Positions 1-6,697 of a DNA stretch of 12,673 nt are shown in pieces. The notes below the pieces were generated by a model, which was given only the letters and a program-made list of their open reading frames with translations, did not search any database and was not told the DNA's origin. Origin of the DNA: Yimella sp. Lineage in GTDB: Bacteria; Actinomycetota; Actinomycetes; Actinomycetales; Dermatophilaceae. How positions within the stretch are numbered: position 1 is the stretch's first letter; every line of letters starts with the position of its first letter. The translations under genes were made by a program, and so were the position numbers. Location of the stretch: NCBI GenBank assembly GCA_030150425.1, contig JASLFY010000379.1, positions 1 to 12,673 on the forward strand, read 5' to 3'.

Positions 1-1063
1 CCTCGTCTTCGCCGGGTTCCAGTTCACCTTCGCGGCGATCACCGTCGCGCTGATCAGCGGTGCGATCTCCGACCGGGTGAAGTTCTCCACCTGGCTGGTC
101 TTCTCCGGGCTGTGGGTGACGCTGGCCTACTTCCCGCTGGCCCACATGGTGTGGGGCGGCGGTCTGCTCAGCGGCTCCAGCTCCGGCATCGCCGGAAAGC
201 TGTTCGGGATGGCAGGTGACGTCGCGAAGGTGGCGCCGATCGACTTCGCCGGCGGCACCGTGGTTCACATCAACGCCGGCATGGCGGGCCTGGTGCTCGC
301 GCTGGTGATCGGCAAGCGGGTCGGCTTCGGCAAGCAGCCGATGCGCCCGCACAACGTTCCGCTGGTGATGCTCGGTTCGGGCATCCTCTGGTTCGGTTGG
401 TACGGCTTCAACTCCGGCTCGGCGCTCGGCGCCAACGAGTCCGCGGCGTTGGTCTGGGTCAACACGACCGTCGCGACCTGCGCGGCGATGATCGGCTGGC
501 TGGTCGTGGAGCGGATCCGGGAGGGCCACATGACCTCGGTCGGTGCCGCTTCCGGCATCGTGGCCGGCCTGGTGGCGATCACCCCGGCGTGTGGCAATGT
601 CACCCCGCTGGGCGCGATCGGTGTCGGCGCGATCGCCGGTGCGCTGGCCGCCGTGGCGATCAGCCTCAAGTACAAGTTCGGATTCGACGACTCGCTCGAC
701 GTCGTCGGCGTCCACCTGGTAGCCGGCTTCTGGGGAACCATCTCGCTGGGCGTCTTCGCCCGCGGCACCGGCCTGGCGTACGGCGAATGGCGTCAGCTGG
801 TGGTGCAGTTGGTCATCGCGGTCGCTGCACTCGCCTACACCGCGGTCGTGACCGCGCTCATCGCTCTGGCGCTCAAGGCCACGATGGGCTGGCGGATCAG
901 TGAGGACGACGAGGTCGCAGGCATCGACACCACCGAACACGCGGAGTCGGCGTACGACTTCGGCGGTCTGGGCGGCGGACAGCGGATCGGTCAGAATCGC
1001 CCGGAAGGCGCGACCCGCGCCGCGACCAAGGATGCAGCCGCCACGGAAGGGGCCACGGCATGA
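1..1063 (+). CDS. amt: Ammonium transporter, AmtB/Amt family (5' end missing)
   Basis: This is the C-terminal part of an ammonium channel of the inner membrane. The frame is open from base 2, so the start lies left of the window. The first residues visible (FQFTFAAITVALISGAISDR) match the conserved Amt helix before the periplasmic vestibule. Both twin-His positions that line the conduction pore are present: the His in GGTVVHINAG (about 262-291) and the His in VGVHLVAGFWG (about 707-739). The cytoplasmic tail carries GIDTTEHAESAYD (about 922-960), the conserved C-terminal switch that contacts PII, followed by a low-complexity Gly/Ala extension. The stop overlaps the glnB start by 4 nt (ATGA), implying translational coupling. 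Any nitrogen-control promoter is outside the window. The family assignment is secure. Confidence 0.96.
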   Translation, partial: LVFAGFQFTFAAITVALISGAISDRVKFSTWLVFSGLWVTLAYFPLAHMVWGGGLLSGSSSGIAGKLFGMAGDVAKVAPIDFAGGTVVHINAGMAGLVLALVIGKRVGFGKQPMRPHNVPLVMLGSGILWFGWYGFNSGSALGANESAALVWVNTTVATCAAMIGWLVVERIREGHMTSVGAASGIVAGLVAITPACGNVTPLGAIGVGAIAGALAAVAISLKYKFGFDDSLDVVGVHLVAGFWGTISLGVFARGTGLAYGEWRQLVVQLVIAVAALAYTAVVTALIALALKATMGWRISEDDEVAGIDTTEHAESAYDFGGLGGGQRIGQNRPEGATRAATKDAAATEGATA

Positions 1064-1398
1064 AACTCGTCACCGCCATCATCAAGCCGTTCAAGTTGGA
1101 CGAGGTCAAGGAGGCGCTGGAGGCGTACGGCATCGCCGGCATGACGATCAGCGAGTCCAGCGGCTACGGCCGGCAGCGCGGCCACAGCGAGGTCTACCGC
1201 GGCGCGGAGTACAACGTCGACTTCGTTCCGAAGGTCCGCCTGGAGATCATCGTCGACTCCGACGACGCGGCCAGCGTCGCGAACGTGATCGTCAAGGCTG
1301 CACAGACAGGCCGGATCGGGGACGGCAAGGTGTGGATCATGCCGGTCGACGACGTGATCCGGGTCCGCACCGGCGAGCGCGGCACCACCGCGCTCTGA
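1060..1398 (+). CDS. glnB: Nitrogen regulatory protein PII (GlnB/GlnK)
   Basis: A 112-residue PII signal protein of the usual family length. PII trimers sense 2-oxoglutarate and ATP/ADP and block AmtB through the T-loop. The N-terminus MKLVTAIIKPFKL is typical. The T-loop (about residues 37-55) contains GAEYNVDF with Tyr51, the residue modified by GlnD. The C-terminal signature GRIGDGKVWI (about residues 83-92) and the B/C-loop arginines near VIRVRTGERG are intact. The start overlaps the amt stop by 4 nt and has a purine-rich GGAAGGGG upstream. Linkage to amt makes the name glnK equally apt. In actinomycetes such as Corynebacterium and Streptomyces, Tyr51 is adenylylated rather than uridylylated; that this holds here is inference. 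Confidence 0.97.
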   Translation: MKLVTAIIKPFKLDEVKEALEAYGIAGMTISESSGYGRQRGHSEVYRGAEYNVDFVPKVRLEIIVDSDDAASVANVIVKAAQTGRIGDGKVWIMPVDDVIRVRTGERGTTAL

Positions 1399-1444
1399 GA
1401 TCGATCGGGTGAGTGATGAGTTCGCGGGTGTCCGTCCGACGAGT

Positions 1445-1450
1445 GGGGAG
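1445..1450 (+). promoter_or_regulatory. Ribosome binding site deciding the glnD start
   Basis: GGGGAG lies 6 nt before ATG 1457. The alternative in-frame GTG at 1409 has no purine-rich sequence at a suitable distance, so 1457 is preferred. Confidence 0.6.
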
Positions 1451-1456
1451 CTGACG

Positions 1457-3808
1457 ATGTCGATCGACCACGCAGCGCAACGGCTCGACCTGGCGGGCAC
1501 CCGCGAGTTCGCGCTCCCGGGAGCCGGGCCGCAGCGCCGCTCCCGGCTGCGGTCGTACGCGGTCGAACTGCTGGGGCAGTTGTGGGCCGAGGCGATCGCA
1601 CCGCTCGGCCGCCGCGCGGACGACGGGGTGGCGCTCGCGGCGGTGGGCAGCCTCGGTCGTGGCGACGCCGGTCCGCTGAGCGACTTCGACCTGATCCTCC
1701 TGCACGACGGACGGACCAACTCCGCCGCCGACATCGCCCGACTCGCCGACGCGATCTGGTACCCGTTGTGGGACAGCGGGATCCGGCTGGACCACAGCGT
1801 CCGGACGCTGGGGGAGTGTCGCCGGGTGGCGACCGCCGACCTCAGCGCCACCGTCGGGTTGCTCGACATCGAACCGGTGGCCGGCGACGCGGTGCTGGTG
1901 GCCGGGGTACGCAACGGCATCGCCCACGACTGGCGGGCCAACGCGCGCAAACGGCTGCCCGAACTGATCGAGTCGCTGCGCGCCCGCCATGACCGCCACG
2001 GCGATCTGCGCACCTCCCTCGACCCCGACCTGAAGGAGGCGCGGGGCGGGCTGCGCGACATGGCGGTGCTGCGCGCGCTCACCGCGGCCTGGCTGGCCGA
2101 TCGGCCGCACGGTGACGTCGACGCGGCGTACGACCGGTTGCTGGACGTGCGCGACGCGCTGCACGTCGCGACCGGGCGGGGTCGTGAGCGCCTGAGCCTG
2201 GAGGACCAGGACACGGTGACCGCGCTGCTCGGCCTGCCGGACAGCGACGCCCTGCTGACCGACGTGGTGCAGGCCGGCCGCCGGATCAGCCACGCGCTCG
2301 ACGGGACGCTGCGCCGTGCCGCGCAGAGCCAGCGGGCGCGTACGCCGAGGATCGGCCCCCGCCGGCCGGTGCTCAGCCCGCTCGGTTTCGGCCTGTACGA
2401 GCACGACGGCGAGGTCGTCCTCGGACCGAACGTCGCCCCCGGCGACTCCGACCACCTGCTGCTGATGCGCGCCGCCCGGGTGGCGGCCCGGTCCGGAAAT
2501 CCGTTGTCGCCCAGCACGATCGACAACCTGACCCGACGGCTGCGTCCGATCGAGGGGCAGTGGCCGGAGGTGCTGCGGGACGCCTTCCTGGACCTGCTCG
2601 CCAGCGGCCCGGCGCTGATCGCTGTCTGGGAGGCGCTCGATCTCGCCGGAGTGGTCGAGCAGTGGATCCCCGAGTGGCGGGCGGTGCGCAGCCGACCGCA
2701 GCGCAACGCCGTCCACCGCTTCACGGTCGACCGACACCTGGTCGGCACCGTGGTGGAGGCGTACGCCCGCCGTGGTGACGTCGCCCGACCCGACCTGCTG
2801 CTGTTGGTGGGCCTGTTGCACGACATCGGCAAGATCGCCGGCGTCCACGACCATGCGGTGGAGGGCGCCCCGGTCGCGGCCACCATCGCGCGTCGCATGG
2901 GACTTCCGGATCCCGACGTCGCGGTGGTCGAGCGGCTGGTGCGCGAACACCTGACGCTGGTCGAACTGGCGACCCGACGAGACGCGCAGGATCCGGGCAC
3001 GGTCGCGGCGTTGTTGGCCGCGGTCGACGGGCGTGCCGACCTGCTCGACCAGCTCGCGACGCTGACCGTCGCCGACGCCCGAGCCGCCGGTCCGAAGGCG
3101 TGGACGCCGTGGCGGGAGAACCTGGTCGGTGAACTGGTCGAACGGAGCCGGGCCGCGCTGCGCGACGGCTCGCTCCCCGACGCCGCGGAACCGGTGGCCG
3201 ACGACGAGCTGGTGCAGGAGGTGACCGCCGCGGTGCTGGCCGGCTCCCCGTACGCACGGGTCACGCCCACCGCTGCCGGCGCCGACGTGGTGTTGGGCGA
3301 GCGCGACCGTGGCGGGCTGTTCGCCGACTGCGCCGGCCTGCTGGCGGTCTCCGGTCTGCTGGTCCGCTCCGCCCGACTGCACACCGTGCACGGCGTCGCG
3401 GTCGACGTGTGGAGCATCGAGGCGCCGCACGGCGACCTGCCGCGCGCCGAGGAACTCGCCCGTTCGCTGCGTCAGCTGGCGGCGGGGGATCGCTCGCCGC
3501 TGCGCGCCCTGGAACTACGGCGGCGGATGCTGCAGCCGATCGGTGCTCCGCCCCCGCGGGCGACCATCGTCCCCGGCGCCTCGGCCGACGCGACCGTGCT
3601 CGAGGTGCGCAGTCCCGACCGTCCGGGGCTCCTGCGCGACATCGGGCTCGCGATCGCGCAGCAGGGGCTGGTCGTCCGTTCGGCGCACGTCGCGACGTAC
3701 GCCGGGCAGACGCTCGACACCTTCTACGTCACCCGTCCCGACAGCACAGCGGTGCAGCCGCCGGAGGCGGCCGAGCTGATCGGCGCCGTCATCGACGCCT
3801 GCCACTGA
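1457..3808 (+). CDS. glnD: PII nucleotidyltransferase / nucleotidyl-removing enzyme GlnD
   Basis: A 783-residue enzyme that modifies and demodifies PII according to glutamine level. Domains in order, numbered from ATG 1457: a nucleotidyltransferase with GSLGR at 64-68 and the catalytic SDFDL at 75-79; the GlnD-specific linker DLKEARGGLRD at 191-201; an HD hydrolase domain with LLHDIGK, His455 and Asp456, followed by REHLTLVELATRRDAQDP; then two C-terminal ACT domains, roughly 608-670 and 712-775 (RSPDRPGLLRDIG). All catalytic motifs are intact, so both activities are expected. Length is slightly below the enteric enzyme. It follows glnB after 58 nt, in the same operon. In actinomycetes the donor is reported to be ATP (adenylylation). 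A start at GTG 1409 would add 16 residues. Confidence 0.96.
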   Translation: MSIDHAAQRLDLAGTREFALPGAGPQRRSRLRSYAVELLGQLWAEAIAPLGRRADDGVALAAVGSLGRGDAGPLSDFDLILLHDGRTNSAADIARLADAIWYPLWDSGIRLDHSVRTLGECRRVATADLSATVGLLDIEPVAGDAVLVAGVRNGIAHDWRANARKRLPELIESLRARHDRHGDLRTSLDPDLKEARGGLRDMAVLRALTAAWLADRPHGDVDAAYDRLLDVRDALHVATGRGRERLSLEDQDTVTALLGLPDSDALLTDVVQAGRRISHALDGTLRRAAQSQRARTPRIGPRRPVLSPLGFGLYEHDGEVVLGPNVAPGDSDHLLLMRAARVAARSGNPLSPSTIDNLTRRLRPIEGQWPEVLRDAFLDLLASGPALIAVWEALDLAGVVEQWIPEWRAVRSRPQRNAVHRFTVDRHLVGTVVEAYARRGDVARPDLLLLVGLLHDIGKIAGVHDHAVEGAPVAATIARRMGLPDPDVAVVERLVREHLTLVELATRRDAQDPGTVAALLAAVDGRADLLDQLATLTVADARAAGPKAWTPWRENLVGELVERSRAALRDGSLPDAAEPVADDELVQEVTAAVLAGSPYARVTPTAAGADVVLGERDRGGLFADCAGLLAVSGLLVRSARLHTVHGVAVDVWSIEAPHGDLPRAEELARSLRQLAAGDRSPLRALELRRRMLQPIGAPPPRATIVPGASADATVLEVRSPDRPGLLRDIGLAIAQQGLVVRSAHVATYAGQTLDTFYVTRPDSTAVQPPEAAELIGAVIDACH

Positions 3809-3814
3809 GGTCGG

Positions 3815-3832
3815 CCCGCGCCGGACCGCGGG
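3815..3832. terminator. GC-rich hairpin between convergent glnD and deacetylase stops
   Basis: CCCGCG (3815-3820) pairs with CGCGGG (3827-3832) around the loop CCGGAC. It fills most of the 24-nt gap between the two convergent stop codons. Neither strand has a U-tract after the stem, so it is not a textbook intrinsic terminator. It could serve both directions, as actinomycete terminators often lack U-tracts. Confidence 0.35.
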
Positions 3833-4618
3833 TCAGCTGCGCAGCGCGAGCAGCTCGCTGACCGTGTGGAAGGTCCACCCCTCGTCCTTCGCGCGGGACA
3901 GGAAGGTGTCCAAACGGTCGAGCGCGATCAGCCGCTCGGAGGTCCCGGCGTCGTGGCCGAGCACGATCGACCCCGGCTGCAGTTGGCCGAGGACGTCGTC
4001 GACGACGCCGTCGGGGTCGTGGTGGAAGCGGCTCTCCCGGAACTGTCCGCTCCAGACGACCGTGGTGAGGCCGACGGTCGCGGCGGCCAGCAGTGCGGCG
4101 CCGCCGATGTGGCCGTACGGCGGTCGGAACAGCGTCGGGGAGACGCCGTACGTCCCGATCATCTCCTCCTGGCACCGGCGGATCTCGGCGAGCGCGGTCG
4201 GGTAGTCCATCCGTCCGAGGTCGTGGTGGGACCAGGTGTGGTTGCCCAGTTCGTGACGGCTGCCGCGCGGGTGGATCGCGCCGTGGGCCGCGACGTTGGT
4301 GCCCTTGCAGAAGAACGTCGCCGACACGTCGTGTCGGTCCAGCGCGGCGAGGACCTTCGGGGTCCACTGCGGGTGCGGCCCGTCGTCGAAGGTGAGCGCG
4401 ATCGCCTTGGCGGTGGTGTCGGCCGCCCAGACCACGCGGCTGTCGTTCGCGACGCGGTCGGTCGGATCGGTGGCCAGCAGGGAGGCGTAGCCGCCGTAGA
4501 ACTGCAGAGGATTGCCCTCGAGGTAGGCGGCGTCGGCGCGTTGCACGCCGAGGGTTCCGCCGACGCCGACCACTCCGCCCAGCGCGGCCAGCAGCACGTC
4601 GCGACGTCGAACCCCCAT
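3833..4618 (-). CDS. Exported polysaccharide deacetylase (NodB homology, CE4 family)
   Basis: A 261-residue secreted or membrane-linked CE4 deacetylase, predicted to remove N- or O-acetyl groups from a cell-wall glycan. From ATG 4618, the N-terminus has an Arg triplet (R4-R6, RRRDVLLAA) followed by a hydrophobic stretch to about residue 25, which resembles a Tat signal. The CE4 motifs are in order: TFDDGP at 76-81 (metal Asp78/79), HTWSH at 127-131 (metal His pair), RPPYGH at 165-170, VVWSGQF near 187-193, and LGHD at 220-223 (catalytic His222). All metal and catalytic residues are present. The start is uncertain: GTG 4636 and GTG 4621 are in frame, and GGAG sits only 2 nt from ATG 4618. The upstream FhuF-like frame runs through this whole gene in another phase. 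The substrate cannot be told. Confidence 0.9.
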   Translation of the reverse strand: MGVRRRDVLLAALGGVVGVGGTLGVQRADAAYLEGNPLQFYGGYASLLATDPTDRVANDSRVVWAADTTAKAIALTFDDGPHPQWTPKVLAALDRHDVSATFFCKGTNVAAHGAIHPRGSRHELGNHTWSHHDLGRMDYPTALAEIRRCQEEMIGTYGVSPTLFRPPYGHIGGAALLAAATVGLTTVVWSGQFRESRFHHDPDGVVDDVLGQLQPGSIVLGHDAGTSERLIALDRLDTFLSRAKDEGWTFHTVSELLALRS

Positions 4619-4642
4619 CACTCCACGGTAGGTCACCGCGGG

Positions 4643-5351
4643 TTAAGAGTCGCTCGCGGTCCAGCAGTACACAGACGCCGCACACCGCGTGCGCCGGCCC
4701 CGGCGCAACCTGGTGGATCAGGCAGCAGCTCCGTCGCCGGAAGCTGCGCTCGCCGACCCGGCCGCGATGGGTGTCGGAGCCGATCACCGGCAGCAACTGC
4801 TCGGCCCGGGCGGTCAACGCGTCGACCAGGTCCGGGCGCGTGGCGCGCACCGCGGCGACCGCGCCGTTCGCAGCCGAGGCGACGTTACCCGTGAGGACGG
4901 TCGGTGACCCGACGACCGGTGCGACCGCGGCGTCGAGCGGAGCGATCAAGCGTGCGGCCAGATCAGCGGCCCAGTCGCCCGAAGCCGACGCATCGCCGGC
5001 GGTCAGCCCGAGCGGGAACCCACTGTGCACGGCCGGCTGCCAGTACAGCTCGTCGACCGTCGGCACGAGGGTGTTGCCGAGCGCAGCCGCGCCGAGGAAG
5101 GGGGACAGGACGCGGGCGACCAGGCCGAGGTGCATCACCGACGCCGCGGCCCGCGCCGGTACGTCCGCGGCGGGGCGGCGCGCGCCGGCCGCCAACTGCC
5201 CGCGTACGGCCTCGATCCGGTCCGCGACCGCGGCGTCGTCGCGCAGGAAGTCCCCGAACGACTGCCAGTCGGCGGCCGGTGGCTCGACGGCGGCGAGCGC
5301 GAAGAACGGCCCCAACGCGTCGAGCGCGCGGGGGCCGTTCTGCGGAGTCAT
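4643..5351 (-). CDS. FhuF-like ferric-reductase-type (2Fe-2S)-binding protein, 3' end without a normal stop
   Basis: The first 230 or so codons from ATG 5351 give an Ala-rich helical protein ending in a cysteine cluster: Cys209-Cys210, then 13 residues, then Cys224-x2-Cys227. This CC-xn-C-x2-C arrangement at the C-terminus is the [2Fe-2S] ligand set of the FhuF siderophore-iron reductase family. Other family-like features are SVMHLGLVARVLSPFLG (71-87) and LYWQP (102-106). Homologs usually end within a few residues of the last Cys. Here the frame has no stop until about 3789, giving a theoretical 521 residues. The other two frames stop at 4643 (TAA) and 4633 (TGA), just past the cluster. I give the likely functional extent to 4643. 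A one-base indel is the simplest explanation. The gene starts 22 nt after the cbtA stop with only a weak ribosome site, suggesting co-transcription with cbtBA. Confidence 0.72.
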
Positions 5352-5373
5352 GCTCGGGTTCGGCACCGCCGGG

Positions 5374-6228
5374 TCAGGCGGGCACCGGCTCCGGTCGGCG
5401 GGCACGAGCGGGCGCGAGGCCCAGTGCACGCTCGGCGAGCGGTGCGAAGACCAGGCCGATCGTGGCCCACAGCAGCGCCTGGGAGACCACCGAGTTGAGG
5501 CGGAAGGTGGCGAGGGTGTCGGCCGGGAAGCCCGGGTAGACGATCGTGCCCTTCGCGTCGCGCAGCGGGCCGGGCGTCTCGGTGGCGTGGTGGCCGTACG
5601 CCTGCACGTTCGCCGCGAGCTCACCGAACGAGGGCAGGATCGCGAAGACGATGCCGATCGCCACGGCGTAGCCGAGGCCCGCCACCAGAACCGCGTTCCA
5701 GACGCCGAGCCGCGGGTGCAACCAGCGACCGAGCAGCACGGCCGCGACGGCGAACAGCACCGACAGGACCAGCACCGCGAGGTACAGGTTCGACCGGGTT
5801 CGGATGGTGTCCTCGTGACCGATCGCCGGCGGGTTGGCGGGGTACTTCAGGAAGGGCACCAGGTAGAGCGCGACGAACCCGCCGGCGGCGACCAGCAGCG
5901 AGAGGGTGCGCGCCCGCACTGCGCCGAACCGGCCGAGGCAGATCGTGTAGGTGACGGCGAACAGGATGCCCATCGCCAGACCGAAGAGCACCATGCCGAC
6001 GCCGATGCCCAGGTTCGCCTGGATCGAGCGGCTGAAAAGGTCGTGTTCGTGGGCCGGGACGACGGTTCCGGCGGCGCGCTCCAGCGCCTCCTGCGCCTCG
6101 TGCCGTCCGCTCTCGTAGTCGATGGCGGCGCTGATCTGCGGCTCGGCGAAGATCCGCGCGAAGACGAACGCCAGCAGACCGCCGACAACACCCGCGAGGG
6201 CACCACGAAGGATGAGTTTGAGTTCCAT
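5374..6228 (-). CDS. cbtA: CbtA family cobalt transporter subunit
   Basis: A 284-residue polytopic membrane protein. The N-terminus (LILRGALAGVVGGLLAFVFA, then EPQISAAIDYE) is the CbtA signature: a first helix followed by an Glu-Pro-Gln-Ile segment. A His/Asp-containing segment (PAHEHDLFSRSIQANLG) precedes the second helix. About five or six hydrophobic helices can be counted: near residues 7-25, 75-100, 105-130, 150-170, 175-195 and around 245-265. The family was defined by comparative genomics as a cobalt transporter found with cobalamin riboswitches and CbtB, which is the case here. It lies 28 nt after the cbtB stop. The transport role is family knowledge and the operon is inferred from spacing. 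Confidence 0.9.
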   Translation of the reverse strand: MELKLILRGALAGVVGGLLAFVFARIFAEPQISAAIDYESGRHEAQEALERAAGTVVPAHEHDLFSRSIQANLGIGVGMVLFGLAMGILFAVTYTICLGRFGAVRARTLSLLVAAGGFVALYLVPFLKYPANPPAIGHEDTIRTRSNLYLAVLVLSVLFAVAAVLLGRWLHPRLGVWNAVLVAGLGYAVAIGIVFAILPSFGELAANVQAYGHHATETPGPLRDAKGTIVYPGFPADTLATFRLNSVVSQALLWATIGLVFAPLAERALGLAPARARRPEPVPA

Positions 6229-6256
6229 GTCTTGAGTTGTCCGTTCCGCGATCGGG

Positions 6257-6481
6257 TCAGTGGCAGGGGAACCCGAGGAAGTGGCGGGAGTCGTGGACGA
6301 ACTCGTGGATGTGGGTGTCGTTGCCGAACACCGAGTAGGCGCCCTGGTCGACGCCGATGAAGTAGAAGAGGGCCAGAGCGAAGATCGCTGCGCCGACCAG
6401 CCAGCCGAAGGCGCGAGCCTCGGAGGTGACGACCGGGGTGGCGCTGGTGGACGTGGGTACGGCAGAGGAAATGGTGCTCAT
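6257..6481 (-). CDS. cbtB: CbtB small cobalt transporter subunit
   Basis: A 74-residue protein with one hydrophobic helix (about 25-45) and a His-rich C-terminus, HIHEFVHDSRH, ending FPCH. This is typical of CbtB, a single-span protein with a proposed metal-binding tail that accompanies CbtA. The start ATG 6481 is preceded by AAAGG at 6493-6489, spaced 7 nt. The frame stays open far upstream, opposite ffh, but that extension is ruled out by the riboswitch and this ribosome site. It is first in the B12-controlled group. Confidence 0.92.
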   Translation of the reverse strand: MSTISSAVPTSTSATPVVTSEARAFGWLVGAAIFALALFYFIGVDQGAYSVFGNDTHIHEFVHDSRHFLGFPCH

Positions 6482-6498
6482 CGGCAAACCTTTCGCTG

Positions 6499-6618
6499 GG
6501 GGATCTCGCGTCCCCATCGGGCAGAAAATGCGTCGAGCGAGTTCCTGACTTGGGACCGAGATCCCTGCACAGTGGCGCGACCGTGCCGGAGTTCCACCGG
6601 CTTCCTCGCGTTCGACGC
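6499..6618 (-). promoter_or_regulatory. Cobalamin riboswitch upstream of cbtB
   Basis: Read on the minus strand, the leader holds the class-I-like cobalamin core. A closing stem is formed by GCGTCGA (6618-6612) and GCGAG (6609-6605) pairing with CTCGC-TCGACGC (6541-6530). Next come GGAAGCCGGTGGAACTCCGG (the CCGG-GTGAAA-CCGG hairpin), GCGCCACTGTG, a hairpin GGGA-TCTCGG-TCCC (6565-6552), and the B12 box AAGTCAGGAACTC. Downstream a hairpin GGGGA-CGCGAGA-TCCCC (6515-6499) ends 5 nt before the AAAGG ribosome site. Its loop CGAGA is complementary to the TCTCG loop of the core. This fits cobalamin repressing translation of cbtB by loop-loop contact. The core motifs are strong; the platform is inferred. 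Confidence 0.9.
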
Positions 6619-6638
6619 GCTCGCAGTCAACCACGACC

Positions 6639-6655
6639 GGTGGCGCGGCGCCACC
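6639..6655. repeat. Perfect 7-bp inverted repeat between divergent cbtB leader and ffh promoter
   Basis: GGTGGCG (6639-6645) and CGCCACC (6649-6655) are separated by CGG. The repeat lies about 20 nt upstream of the riboswitch stem and 31 nt upstream of the candidate ffh -10 box. It could be an operator dyad or a hairpin at the 5' end of the cbtB transcript. No factor can be assigned. Confidence 0.4.
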
Positions 6656-6685
6656 GCTGGGTCCGTGCGGCGTGGCGGATGCGTT

Positions 6686-6691
6686 TACCCT
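6686..6691 (+). promoter_or_regulatory. Candidate -10 box of a leaderless ffh promoter
   Basis: TACCCT fits the actinobacterial TAnnnT -10 pattern and ends 6 nt before GTG 6698. A start of transcription about 7 nt downstream would fall on the start codon itself. No ribosome site precedes the GTG and no clear -35 box is seen. Confidence 0.45.
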
Positions 6692-6697
6692 TGTGCG

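Noticed and set aside
1409..1456. GTG 1409 as glnD start
   Set aside because: It lacks a ribosome site, whereas ATG 1457 has GGGGAG at 6 nt. The 16 extra residues show no family similarity that I can see. Not fully excluded.
991..3430. Very long minus-strand open frames (up to about 800 codons) opposite glnB and glnD
   Set aside because: Their products are Arg/Ser/Pro-rich with no domain, and the plus-strand genes explain the region fully. Stop-poor antisense frames are normal at this GC content.
5352..5624. Upstream extension of the FhuF-like frame into cbtA
   Set aside because: Residues before ATG 5351 are an Arg-rich shadow of cbtA, and the protein begins naturally after the cbtA stop.
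6260..6697. Extension of ffh upstream of GTG 6698
   Set aside because: SRP54 N-domain homology begins at FNSLSDRL, and the upstream sequence is the antisense of cbtB and its riboswitch.
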